The notes: generated from the letters alone by a model not told the origin. 64,000 nucleotides of DNA from Jaminaea rosea (GCF_003144245.1 NW_020289993.1:1-64000), one strand, 5' to 3'; shown: positions 9,505 through 19,401, numbered from the stretch's first letter. Numbers and translations: made by a program.

Positions 9505-10182
9505 ATGCGAGAGGTGATCGACTGGATCCTTGAGCAGGCTGAGAGCTTTCCTGCCGAGGATCTCTACGCCACCTTGGAGGCATTGGGACCGCACTCCTCT
9601 CTGCTCCATTACCTCCATCGCTCCTTCACTCCAAGCATGCCGGCTCTCAGGTTCAAGGTGCCGACGGGGAAGACACACGCCGAGCTCGACATGCTGCGCA
9701 AGCGCCTACGTCGGCAAGACAGTCGCTCAAGAATGGTCAGCATACTGCTGCAGGCCTTCTCAATCCCGGAGCTCCACTACCAACTGTCGACGATAACCTC
9801 CAGCTTCTACGAGGAGAGTGCGCTGGCCAAGGATTCTGCGCACACAAACCTCAGGTCGCACTCCCTCGCTCGCATCTTTGCACGCTGGGCCTTCGGCGAC
9901 TATCCGCTGAAGGTAGAGCTGAGCAAGCTGCTCAAGCCACAGGAGCGAAGTCGCATCAGGCGCCGAAAGGGGAGCTCGCTCAACAAGTCTCACTACTCGA
10001 GGATGACTAGGAAAGCCTACATTGATTCACTGGCTAGAAATTGCATCACGCGCCTGCGACTAAAGAAGAAGCGGCTGGCGAGGGTGGGTCGCGGAGACGA
10101 GGCGGTCATCCCGACCAGGGCAGCCCTAGGGAACATCATCAACAGGAAGCTTACGGAGCAACACGACAAGTGGACGAGGTGA
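9505..10182 (+). CDS. Unrecognised basic protein, single exon
   Basis: I do not recognise this 225-residue protein. ATG at 9505 begins MREVIDWILEQAESFPAEDL, a probable helical start. Residues about 65-80 and 150-215 are very rich in Lys/Arg (for example RSRIRRRKGSS and RLRLKKKRLARVGRG), as in nucleic-acid-binding or ribosomal proteins. No signal peptide, membrane segment or Cys/His cluster is visible. The frame runs 678 bases without a stop and codon use looks like its neighbours, so it is probably real, but it could have an upstream exon. It sits between a tRNA and ROT1. Confidence 0.5.
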   Translation: MREVIDWILEQAESFPAEDLYATLEALGPHSSLLHYLHRSFTPSMPALRFKVPTGKTHAELDMLRKRLRRQDSRSRMVSILLQAFSIPELHYQLSTITSSFYEESALAKDSAHTNLRSHSLARIFARWAFGDYPLKVELSKLLKPQERSRIRRRKGSSLNKSHYSRMTRKAYIDSLARNCITRLRLKKKRLARVGRGDEAVIPTRAALGNIINRKLTEQHDKWTR

Positions 10183-10978
10183 AGGCTGCGCTCCCCCTTC
10201 CCCCCCTTCCCCCTCTCCTTACAACCTATGCCCTCTCCGTCGTCAACGCTACACTCGAGCAAGACGCTGTCATGGCCTCCTCGCGGCAATGGGTGGATAG
10301 CCGCTCGGTCCCACGAGCGGTGAACCAACGATGACAGACCCTTTCCCACTCTTCGCACTCTCATTCTTGTTCTTCTGCCTCAATGTCTTCGTAGCTTGCA
10401 ATGTAGGCGTTGCGCTTCATTCTCCCTCTACCTCGTCGAGACTCGTGGTACGAGCACGAGAATCATGCATACCACGTCCTCGCACTCACGCTCTCGTCCC
10501 TTCTTGGCTGATCTGGTCTGCATACGACTCGGCAGAGCGAAGCCGTTAGCGTTACCCACGTCACGCGCTCAGTGATAGGGCCGAGGGGTGGCTCAAGGCG
10601 AGGCGAACGGCAACCCAGTGTGAGGCACTCTGCCTGGGATGGGGGAGGATAGAGTAGTGTCTCACGGCGTCAGGTGATTGGACTCCCCAAGCAGCAGCGC
10701 ACCCTCGTCGACTCTTTGCCGCCTCTTTACGCCCATCGCTGCCACGCTGCACGCTGCACGCAGAACGCTAAACGCAGAACGATATCCGATTCCATTCGTA
10801 AGCCCGCACGAGGGCGGGGCGGGGTAGGGCAGGGGAGGGCGAGATCCAGAGCGGCGTGGCTTTGTATGAACAGGGGGGGAGGGGGGCGCGAAAAAGGGGG
10901 TAGTTGTCCGTATGCGTGAGTGTGTGAGTGTGAGTGTGTGCGAGCGAGTGTGCATCATGTCCGTCCTGCTTGCGTCCC
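10183..10978. other. Intergenic, no gene seen
   Basis: The region between the 3' ends of the orphan gene and ROT1 has only short overlapping frames. It includes a GTGAGTGTG-type simple repeat near 10914-10952 and a G-rich run near 10866-10905. Confidence 0.4.
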
Positions 10979-11844
10979 TCAATCCGCCGTCTGACCGATA
11001 ATCTCCAAGTGAAGCTGCTGCGTAGGCAACATCGACGGTGGGTTGTATCGTTGCCACATGATTGGCTTGGGGGTGCCGTCGAATTCGTAGAGCTGGAGGT
11101 AGTACGAGGGGACACCGTAGTGCATTGCGAGGTGGATTTCCCAGCCCTGTGTACGTGCGTGCGAGCGCGAAAGAGGTGTGTGTGTGAGCAAGGCGCGACA
11201 AGAGGAGGATCATCGAGTGGGGACTGGCGCACGCACCTGCATGAGCTCCTGCTGGTTGTACGACGTAACCACGTTGGAGGTCTGCGCACAGCGTGAGGAG
11301 ATCTGTTGCTGGCCGTCACCGGGGTAGGGCTTGAGGATGATCGAGTTGTTTGCCGCTATCGTGTATGTGCCTGGGCGTGGGGGGCGAGGGGCAGGAGGGC
11401 GAGAGTCAGCCAGGATATCAACGCACTCTGCTCTCTCACGCGTACGCACCATGCTGCCAGATGAGCTGAGCCTGTACGCAGCCCGGGTTGCCTGGATTGC
11501 TCTCGTAGAGGTAGAGGGCCTGCTCCCACTTGCCGTCGTCTGTGAACGAGTAGGACTGGCCTGCGTTTGTTGGTGCGTTGAACGTCGTATTTCCGGGATT
11601 GTAGAAGCCCTGGCGTGAGAATTGCGGGCGGGGTCAGCATACGACTCACGCAGCCAACTCTCCGCTCGCTCGGACTCACCAAACCCGTATTGACCGCCCC
11701 GCTCCCCGTGCTCCACGTCCCCGCCAACGAAGTCACATTATTACGCGGCCCTGCCGCCACGCCGTTTACTAGCGCAGCGGCCGCTACCAGTCCTGCCTTT
11801 GCCAGCGTGGCCCCTCTCCTCGATCTGCTGCTGCGTCCGCCCAT
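10979..11844 (-). CDS. ROT1: Rot1-family ER chaperone for cell-wall and N-glycan biogenesis
   Basis: Four exons (11844-11680, 11609-11450, 11370-11237, 11146-10979; introns 70, 79, 90 bases) give 208 residues. The start at 11844 is chosen because it puts the signal peptide (RRGATLAKAGLVAAAALVNG) near the N terminus; an in-frame ATG at 11958 would add 38 polar residues. Rot1 hallmarks are visible: LAGTWSTGS, GFYNPGN, YSFTDDGKWEQALYLY, NPGNPGCVQAQLIWQHGTY and the closing IMWQRYNPPSMLP. Yeast Rot1 is an essential ER-lumenal chaperone needed for beta-1,6-glucan and glycoprotein folding. From memory, the yeast protein ends in a membrane segment; this one ends LHLEIIGQTAD with no hydrophobic tail, so it may be soluble or miss a further exon. 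Asn-x-Thr/Ser glycosylation sites are present. Confidence 0.9.
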
Positions 11845-13121
11845 ACGCCGCGGCGATGTGGTAGTGGCGGCCGCCTGCGCCTCTGCTGCTGCTGCTCTAC
11901 TCTTGGGTCCTGGTCCTGGCTCAGCATTGTGCGCATACGAGTGCGCGGATGAAAGCATGGCGGCGTCGAGTGGCGGGCGTTGGGCGTGAGTGCAATTGGA
12001 GTGATTACGACTGCTGCCTTGGGGTAGTTTGTGGTGGATTCGCGGATGGCACTGGTAATGATGAAAAGGAACAAAGAAAAGGGGTTGTTGGCCCAGCCGG
12101 CGTTGCGCTCATCGAGGGTCACGACGTTGAGTGGCTGACTGGGCTGGCTGTTGGACGTTGACCTCGTCGAGGGGGGGCGCGACACTCGCCGTCCGCGCGG
12201 GCTGTGGGTGAGGGGTTTCCGACGACGCAGCACGAGACGACTGTAGGGTGCGACGGTGCGACGCGCTCGTCTAAGCCCGCCGAGGCTTGGCAGCCCGAGT
12301 CCCGCCAGCCTTGCCCCCTTCGACGCACAATGCAGCCTGCCGCTCGTAGAATTTCACTGGCCTGGCTGCAGGCAGGTAGCAGCAGCACGGCGCGGCGCGG
12401 CGCGGCGCGGCGAGGCGAGGCGGCACGGCGAGACGGCATCACAGCAGCTAGACGGTCAGGCGGCTCATCGGCACGTCCCACCCGTAGAGAGGGGTCGGGC
12501 GAGCGTGTGTGAGGGGGCGAGGAAGCCGGGCCTGACCCAACGAGATCGCGGGACGGAAACGCGACAGAAGATCATCGGGCACGGGCGACGCAGCAACCAC
12601 ATGCACCGTGTAGTCTGGTGTGCAGTACGAGTGGTGGGCGCTCATCTCACTTCCACTCGTCCGTACCTTGCTGCGCTCATCGTCATCGCTGCCTGTCAGG
12701 CCGCGTGACGCCGCACGGCAAGTGGTCGCCGCCGCAGGGCCAAGAGTGGTTGGCAACAAGCGTGTTCACCGCCCACACCAGTCAAGAAGGGTTGTCACCG
12801 CAGAGCCAAGAGTGCTCGAGAAGAGTTGTCATCGCACGGCCAAGAGTGCTCAAGAAAGATGGGCGGACATTGCAGGGCCAAGAGAGTGGTTGGCGCCGAG
12901 CGCTAATGGAATGAAATTAGAAGATGGCAAGCAAAGTCGCCGCCGCGCTTCTCTATCGTCTATCTCGGGGTTCAATGCGCCAAGCCGCCAAGAGCAAGAG
13001 GGGACGCGCGGGGAATGGGAAGAGGTCGAAGAGGCGGCGGAAAGAGATGTCCAGTGCTGCCCCGCGCTACTCGCTGATGCTAATGCTATGCTCGCCTCGC
13101 CTTAACACGCGCCGCGCCGAC
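11845..13121. other. Long upstream region of ROT1 with degenerate repeats
   Basis: About 1.3 kb without a supported gene between ROT1 and the thioesterase 3' end. It holds a CGGCG/GGCGA pentamer run at about 12388-12425 and a family of imperfect direct repeats at 12731-12890, listed separately. Open frames here follow the GC bias and show no family. Confidence 0.4.
12731..12890. repeat. Degenerate direct repeats with core GCCAAGAG
   Basis: The core GCCAAGAGTG (GCCAAGAGAG in the last copy) starts at 12739, 12805, 12839 and 12877, giving spacings of 66, 34 and 38 bases, that is about one 33-38-base unit with one copy decayed. Each core is preceded by CGCA-like sequence (GCCGCAGG, CCGCAGA, TCGCACG, TTGCAGG) and two are followed by CTCGAGAAG/CTCAAGAAA. 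It may be a decayed minisatellite or a cluster of binding sites. Confidence 0.5.
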
Positions 13122-14579
13122 TCACTCAGGCACGACCCTCTCCAACCACTGACCCACATGCTCAATCTCCTCCGGGCAAGCAGAGTGAGGCATCCCCTTG
13201 TACGTCTCGAATCGCACACCCCTCATCTTACCGCCCCCGGAGGCGCTCCTCTGCTCTCCCATCCCCACGCCCGCCTCGCCGCGTAGATACTCGACACTGC
13301 GCTGCCCGTACTTGTAGTGCACGATGGGATCGCGAGAGCCATGCCCGTGGAAGACAGGGATGTCCTTTGCGGTCGTGCTGACGAGTTGTGGCAGCTTGCG
13401 GTGGAGTGGAAGCCAGGTGGAGAGGCCAATGATCCCTGCCGGTGAAGGGGAGGCAGTCAGGCCGTATAGGTAGGAGATGGCGCCACCCTGCGTGCGTGCG
13501 TGTCGCGGAGGGCGAGGAGGTGAGCGCGCGTGTCGTGTGTGATGGTATGGCTGCTTCGCGCTCTATCCTGCCTCGCCCGCGTCGCCCGCGTCGCCCGCGT
13601 CGTTCGCCTCGCCCCGCGTCGCAATGACGAATGCTACCACGTACTCGCCGTCGTGGCTGACACTGAGGTTTAGTCCTGGGCGAGCGGCGACAGGAACCTC
13701 GCTCTCCGAGGAGAATCGCATCGCTGGCTTAACGCCTCGCGCCTTGTCGACGTGCAAGTCTGACCACCGCACACGCAGATGCGGATACAGCGCCTTGTAT
13801 GCTGCCTCTTTCGCCGCCCATCGTACCGCTAGCCAGGTGTGGAGGCGAGCAGTCTCGGCGTTGCTGATGTCGCGCAGCTCATCCTGCTCACTACGGCAGA
13901 GGATGCGCCTGCCGAAGTGGTGCACACGCTTCTCGCCGCCAGGACGCCGCGCCAGCAGCTTTGCTAGCCGCGGCAGGTGTATCAAATCTACGCCAATGCC
14001 AACAATGTGACCAGGAGGCGAAGACCGCAATGCGATCTCTCGTGCTGCGCCCTGCCACGCCTCTCCCGCCGCACTCTGCAACACGCCCTGTCGCCGCCGC
14101 TCGCTCACCTGACTAAAACCCCCCACCACAACCCTCTCCACGGGTACGCCCCTCCCATTCAAGCCCTCTGCCGTCCCATCCACCTCAGCCTTGACCAACG
14201 CCCCAATCGCAGCTGCGCTCTTCTTCAACCCTGCCTCGTCCTCGTGCTCCTCGAAGTCGTCCAGTGAATGGATATCGAACCAGCTGGGCATGCTCATCCC
14301 CATGTTAAGCGTGACAGGCTGAACGGGCGCGTTGGGCAATACGAAGCGGACATGACGAAGCGCAGGGCGACGTGAGAGGAGCTGAGCCACGTCCAGCCAA
14401 CCGGCACCAGAGTCGCCTAGCCCGTGAGCGAAGATGAGGGTGGCCGTGGGAGCTTGTCCTGAAGCAGGAGGCACGATGAGTGACTTGAGGAGCGATGTTG
14501 CCGTGGCCATCTTGGTCTGGCGCGATGCGATTGCTGCTAGGACGGCGATGATTAGGAGGGAGAAGAAGAGGAGAAGCAT
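13122..14579 (-). CDS. APT1: Acyl-protein thioesterase 1-type serine hydrolase
   Basis: Exons 14579-14109 and 13487-13122 are joined across a 621-base intron (14108-13488; donor CAG/GTGAGC, acceptor GCAG/GGT) to give 278 residues. The alpha/beta-hydrolase starts IFAHGLGDSGAGW. The nucleophile elbow GFSQGG is split by the intron (Ser156, then GG at 158-159), with Asp210 (GSRDPIVHYKYG) and His258 (GMPHSACPEE) in exon 2. APT1 enzymes remove palmitate from S-acylated proteins. The first ATG adds a hydrophobic stretch (LLLFFSLLIIAVLAAIA); the second ATG, at 14510, starts MATATSLLKSLIVPP, as in cytosolic relatives, so two isoforms are possible. The intron contains a complete phosphopantetheinyl transferase in the same frame and strand. 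If the intron is kept, translation reads straight into that enzyme and the hydrolase loses its Asp and His. Confidence 0.9.
13563..14039 (-). CDS. PPT2: AcpS/Ppt2-type phosphopantetheinyl transferase nested in the APT1 intron
   Basis: From about 14039 the frame encodes HIVGIGVDLIHLPRL (the GIGxD metal-binding motif), HHFGRRILCRSEQDEL, WAAKEAAYKALYPHLRV (the W-x-x-KEAxxKAL signature with metal-binding Glu) and LNLSVSHDGEYVVAFVIA, then stops at 13563: a complete AcpS fold of about 158 residues. Fungal Ppt2 loads 4'-phosphopantetheine onto mitochondrial ACP. The whole region lies inside the 621-base APT1 intron. No ATG occurs between the APT1 splice donor and this domain, and the 33 codons between them are open, so the visible way to make it is intron retention from the APT1 start, as a 338-residue chimera, or an unseen alternative splice or non-ATG start. 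The C terminus carries a short Gly/Ala/Asp repeat from GCGTCGCCC-type repeats. Confidence 0.85.
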   Translation of the reverse strand, partial: EIALRSSPPGHIVGIGVDLIHLPRLAKLLARRPGGEKRVHHFGRRILCRSEQDELRDISNAETARLHTWLAVRWAAKEAAYKALYPHLRVRWSDLHVDKARGVKPAMRFSSESEVPVAARPGLNLSVSHDGEYVVAFVIATRGEANDAGDAGDAGEAG

Positions 14580-14884
14580 CTGTTGTGCTCGGCGTGCGTC
14601 CGTGCGAGGTGCGAGTGCGAGTTGTCGACGAGATTGCGCGCCGGTGACGGGCGGAAGACAGGGAAGCCCACGTCGTGGCCCGCCGCCGCCGCCGCCGCCG
14701 CCGCCGAGTCACTCAAAATTGGATGGAGCGCGGGGAGAGATGCGAGGGCGACTGACTCGCTCGCACGCACACCTTCGCTTTGCCCTTCCCCGCTTTCTTC
14801 CTTTCATCCATCGAGACATCCTACCGACGAAGCCCTCAGCCCTTAGCCCTCGGCCCCTTTGCTCTCACGCATCCACGCTCGCAC

Positions 14885-16986
14885 ATGTCGTCGCAAACGC
14901 AGACGCAGACGCCGGCCACGGCCATGAACCCGGGCAAAAAGTATCGACCATTCACCCCCATCGACTTGCCCAACCGACAATGGCCCTCCCGTATCCAGAA
15001 GACATCGCCCATCTGGACGTCCGTCGACCTCCGCGACGGCAATCAGGCTCTCGTCAACCCAATGTCAGGCACACAGAAGTTGCGCTTCTTCCAGAAATTG
15101 GTACAAGTGGGATTCAAGGAGATTGAAGTGTCCTTCCCCTCGAGCGGAGAGACGGACTTTAACTTCACGCGAGAGATTATCGAGAAGGGGATGATCCCGG
15201 ACGATGTGTGGATTCAGGTCCTTACTCCCGCGCGACCTGAGCTTATTCGCAAGACGTTCGAGTGCATCAAGGGAGCTAAGAAGGTGCGCGTGAGCCTGGC
15301 GTGGTAGCATATAGCCAGGTGACTGACGAAATGCGACGCTCCCTCCACGCACTCGCCCTCACAGGTCATTCTGCACATGTACAACGCCACATCCCCCCTC
15401 TTCCGCACCGTCGTCTTCGGCAACTCCCAAGACAAGACCATCGACCTCGCCGTCACCCACACCAAGCTCGTCACCGAACTCATGGACGAGTACTCCCGCC
15501 CAGAGAATGGAGGTACCCAGTTCCGCTACGAGTATAGCCCGGAGACCTTCTCTCAAACCGAACCCGACTTTGCTCTCCGCGTCTGCGAGGCAGTCCGAGA
15601 GGCGTACGGGCGTAGCTCCCCACAGAACAAGATCATCTTCAATCTCCCCGCGACAGTCGAGGTTGGTCCCCCTAACCACTACGCAGACATGATCGAATAC
15701 TTTTGCACACACATCTCCCACCGAGACCACATTACCGTCTCCCTCCACCCGCACAACGATCGCGGTTGCGCAGTCGCTGCCGTCGAGCTTGGCCTCCTCG
15801 CGGGGGCGGACCGCGTGGAAGGCTGCCTCTTTGGAAACGGCGAGCGAACGGGCAATGTCGACATTGTGACTCTGGCCCTCAACTGCTACTCGCAGGGAAT
15901 CGCACCGGGCCCACTCGACTTGAGCGATGTGCAGGGCATCGTCGACGTCGTGAGCGGGTGCAATGATATCGCTGTTCACCCGCGTCACCCCTATGCTGGT
16001 GAGCTCGTCTTCACGGCCTTCTCCGGCAGCCATCAGGACGCCATCAAGAAGGGCTTCAAAGCGCAGGAGGAGCGAGCGGCCAAGGGGGACTTGACGTGGG
16101 ATATCCCTTACCTGCCCATCGACCCGGCCGATGTCGGGTGCAGCTACGAGGCCATCATTCGCGTCAACTCGCAGAGCGGTAAGGGTGGGATTGCATACCT
16201 CGTTGCGCAGAGTCTTGGGTTGGACCTGCCGAGAAAGATGCAGATGGCCTTCTATTCCATCATTCAGGAGGTGGCCGATCGCACCAGCAAGGAGATGTAC
16301 GTGTCGCGCGCGCGCGCGCCCCGAGATGTAGGATTGATTGATTGTCGCGGAGACGTGCTGACATCCTTCCACGCGCGCCGCACAGGGTCACCGAGGACAT
16401 CACGCGCGCCTTCTGCCAGACGTATCACGTCCCTCACCTCACCCTCGGCAAGAACGAGGGTCGTTTGACCCTCAAATCCTTCTCCCTCGCCGACGATGTC
16501 CCGCCCGGTGTCGCCGCCGCCGCCACCTCCAATGGCGACGGATCTGAAACCCCGCGCTATCGCCGTTTGGAAGGTCTCGTCTCTCTCGACGGCAAGACGC
16601 CCACCCAGGTCACGGGAAGGGGTAATGGAGCCCTCAGTGCTATGTGTGACGCCCTCTCCTCTGCCTTTGGCATCCAGGCCAGCATCCGCGAGTACTCGGA
16701 GCACGCCATTACCCGACCAGGCATCGGAGCCGCCGGTGCACCAGACGCGCGCGTTAAGCTCACACGCTCCCAGGCAGCGTCGTATGTGGAGCTCGTCGAT
16801 GCGGGTGCGAGCGAGGGAGAGGCGACAGGATTGCCGCAAAAGGCAAAGGGATTCTGGGGTGTGGGAATCGATACAGACGTGACCGCTGCGGGACTCAAGG
16901 CGATTTTGAGTGCGGCGAGCAACTTGATGCAGCCACAGGCCATTGTCGAGCAGGCGGCCGCTGCGGTCGAGGCTGCGGCCAAGTAG
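14885..16986 (+). CDS. LEU4: 2-isopropylmalate synthase
   Basis: Exons 14885-15283, 15365-16296 and 16386-16986 (introns 81 and 89 bases) encode 643 residues. The enzyme joins acetyl-CoA and 2-ketoisovalerate, the first committed step of leucine synthesis. The DRE-TIM barrel shows [16 protein letters not shown] near the N terminus (catalytic Asp/Arg), FPSSGETDF and the metal-binding [11 protein letters not shown]. The C-terminal LeuA regulatory domain is visible as [16 protein letters not shown] and [13 protein letters not shown], where leucine feedback acts. A second Met at 14924 starts nearer the conserved region; in yeast, alternative starts set mitochondrial versus cytosolic forms. The region before the first Met has no other ATG. 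It shares a short upstream gap with the APT1 start, in divergent orientation. Confidence 0.95.
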
Positions 16987-17127
16987 GCGCGAGAAGCGTG
17001 AGGTGCGCGGCGCGAGGCGCGAGGCGCGAACGATCGAAGGTCTTTCAGGCTCTCTCACTCTCTCTCTCTTCGCGCATTGCAAAATCGAATTTTCTCTCGT
17101 CATGTCATTACAAACGACGTCGCGCGC

Positions 17128-19401
17128 CTAGTACCCTCCCTTGCTTAGCTCACCCGCCCCTAGTACGATGAGGGCCACCCCGAATGGGAGCACGGCGGCG
17201 AGAACGAGGACGTCTTGCCACTTGCGTCGCCACTGAGTGCGCTTCTGCAGCTGACGCTCCTTGCGCGCCAGGAGGATGCGCGTCGCCTCGCTGGGCCCTT
17301 CCTCATCCGCATCCCCGTCCGCGGTCGCGTTCAGAGGGGCGCTTTCCTGATGCCACGTCGGGACTGGGTTGGCCGAGGACGAGGACGACGACGATGGCGC
17401 TGCCGCTGACTGTGTACCTCCCCGCCTGGCCAAGACGCTCAGCGGCGCTTTGACCCACTTGGCTATCCACGACTTGGGCGGATCGCTCGCGCTCCCCCTC
17501 CCCTCCCCCCTCTTGACTGTGCGCCCACCTCCCAAGATCTGCCTCTGCCTCTTGACCCAGAACAAGAGAACCCACACCACCCCAGGTAGGACGAAGCCCA
17601 CACTTCCCCCGACGAGGCCAAGCACCTCTGACACGCGAATGAAGCGAAGCGCTTCCGCCGCGTCGTCATGCTCGTGCCCGTGCTTGCGCAATCGCAGTCC
17701 GCCTGTGCCGGAGAGGTAGGAGAGGAGGGAAACGAGCAGCCAGAGCAACGTGTTGCCCAGAGTCGTGCGACGCAATTTGGTCCAACGCTTTGTGCTGCGA
17801 GTAGTGCGACGCGGGACTGTCTCGCCGTCATTGTCGTCGTCGAGGAGTCGGATTTGACCCTGATTCTGCGCTCCTCCTCGCGACTTGAACGGATTGACCC
17901 CGACGACTCGCGCAGCACGCGCCCAGCTGGCCCGGCCCATGCTGAGACAGAGGGCAAAGTGTGTAGCGAGCAGGCCCACGTAGAGTAGTCGTGCTGCATT
18001 GATCCAGCGATCGCCCTCCTCTGCCTCGCCTCCCAACAAGCTCGAAAACAAATTCGGCCTCACCTCCCTGCCGAGGTGCTCCTCAATCCCCCTGCGTCCC
18101 AGCCCTACGCCAATACCGATGGACATCCCTACCACCAAGGCCACCTGCGCCGCCTGACAGCCAAGGAAGGCCTTTACGTTTGACCCGGACTGCGCACCGG
18201 CGCTTCGTTGCGAAGGCATGCGTCGCAGCGACCGGTTGTGCAGGAGGATCTGCAGCGGGGACGAAGACAGGGTGAGGAGCGGGAGGAGGGACAGGGGAGC
18301 CCAGATGGCCTTGTGCCTCGGCGAGAGGTGAGCGGGTTGCGGCACTGCTGGCTGAGCTGTTGCTGGCGCTGGAGGAATAGCCGTAAAGACGCGCGAGAAG
18401 AGGATGGCCAGCACGAGCGGGTACACGCACAGCGCCGTCGCCGTTGCGAGGCGGATCATGGTTCGCTTCGCCAATGGAATCAGCACGAGCGGTGCTGTGA
18501 CGATTGCGGCGGCGATGAAGGTGAGGATGGCGCGACTTTCCTGCTTGAGCGTGCGAGGGAGGTAAGGCAGCGAGGCTTGGAGGAGGATATCCACCAAAGC
18601 CAGATGTGCCACGAGAGCCGATCCCGTCGAGTAGACGGCGAGAAGGCCCGCAGCCAGCAGTCGACCCAGCTGAGAACGTCGCGGTGAGGTTCGTCCACCG
18701 ATGGAGGCGGCCGTTATTGCTTCGAGTGTCGACCCGCCCACGTAGCGCGAGAGGACGACCCACAGTCCTCCCCCTACTCCGCCCAGAACTCCCACCAATA
18801 CCAAGCCAGCAATTCCTGGCCCGATGTCCGTCCGCGAAAAGTAGAATGGCGTGCTGAGCAGTACGGCCGGGTGAAGGCTGGCCGCAAAGAGGTTGATGGT
18901 TACGTGCGGGATGGAGAGGGAGGAGCCCGATACCTTGGAGGCAGTCAGGGATGCCCACCATGAACGACGTCGCTCACGGGAGGGGCGGAGTGTATGCATA
19001 TACGAGTCTGGGCGGCGGCGATGGTGCGCATCGTCATTCTCGTCTTCCGTGTCGGTATCCGAGTCATCGTCGTCCTTTGCGACGGTTATGCGGCGGCGAG
19101 CCAGGAGGCTGTCCCTCGCGTCACTGTCATCGTCGTCAATCTCGTCGCTCGCAGCACTCATGCTGCCACGATCTTGCGGGTCATCTCGGTATGTTGGGAT
19201 GCCGTCCTCCTCTTGGTCCTCCTCGCCATCCTCGCCATCTTCGCCGTCGTCTTGGCGATGCGTCACATGGAGGCGGATGTGGGATGGCGAGGAGCGATGG
19301 GTGAATGATGACGAGGGAGAGGGAGAAGGTGGGGAGCGGGGCGTTGGTACTGTCACTGCGTTGTCATCGCCGCCAACGTTGCCGTGGCCTGGCGCGGCCA
19401 T
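17128..19401 (-). CDS. 11-TM amino-acid-transporter-like membrane protein (AAAP/AVT type)
   Basis: A single exon of 757 residues from ATG at 19401. The first about 165 residues are polar, with acidic runs (EDGEEDQEEDG, DDDDSDTDTEDENDDA), typical of a cytosolic tail. About eleven hydrophobic segments follow, for example FAASLHPAVLLSTPFYF, GIAGLVLVGVLGGVGGGLWVVL and GLVGGSVGFVLPGVVWVLLF. The last resembles the Gly-Ser...LPG motif of the amino acid/auxin permease family, whose fungal AVT members move amino acids across the vacuolar membrane. The match is by topology and this motif only. A long loop (LDDDNDGETVPRRTTRSTKRW) separates TM8 and TM9. It diverges from the ARK kinase gene with 331 bases between the starts. 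Confidence 0.6.
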   Translation of the reverse strand: MAAPGHGNVGGDDNAVTVPTPRSPPSPSPSSSFTHRSSPSHIRLHVTHRQDDGEDGEDGEEDQEEDGIPTYRDDPQDRGSMSAASDEIDDDDSDARDSLLARRRITVAKDDDDSDTDTEDENDDAHHRRRPDSYMHTLRPSRERRRSWWASLTASKVSGSSLSIPHVTINLFAASLHPAVLLSTPFYFSRTDIGPGIAGLVLVGVLGGVGGGLWVVLSRYVGGSTLEAITAASIGGRTSPRRSQLGRLLAAGLLAVYSTGSALVAHLALVDILLQASLPYLPRTLKQESRAILTFIAAAIVTAPLVLIPLAKRTMIRLATATALCVYPLVLAILFSRVFTAIPPAPATAQPAVPQPAHLSPRHKAIWAPLSLLPLLTLSSSPLQILLHNRSLRRMPSQRSAGAQSGSNVKAFLGCQAAQVALVVGMSIGIGVGLGRRGIEEHLGREVRPNLFSSLLGGEAEEGDRWINAARLLYVGLLATHFALCLSMGRASWARAARVVGVNPFKSRGGAQNQGQIRLLDDDNDGETVPRRTTRSTKRWTKLRRTTLGNTLLWLLVSLLSYLSGTGGLRLRKHGHEHDDAAEALRFIRVSEVLGLVGGSVGFVLPGVVWVLLFWVKRQRQILGGGRTVKRGEGRGSASDPPKSWIAKWVKAPLSVLARRGGTQSAAAPSSSSSSSANPVPTWHQESAPLNATADGDADEEGPSEATRILLARKERQLQKRTQWRRKWQDVLVLAAVLPFGVALIVLGAGELSKGGY

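Noticed and set aside
14680-14705. CCG triplet run upstream of LEU4
   Set aside because: Short non-coding simple repeat in a divergent promoter; no sign of function beyond composition.
15359-16372. 337-codon antisense frame over LEU4
   Set aside because: The plus strand encodes an unmistakable 2-isopropylmalate synthase here; the antisense frame is a by-product of codon bias.
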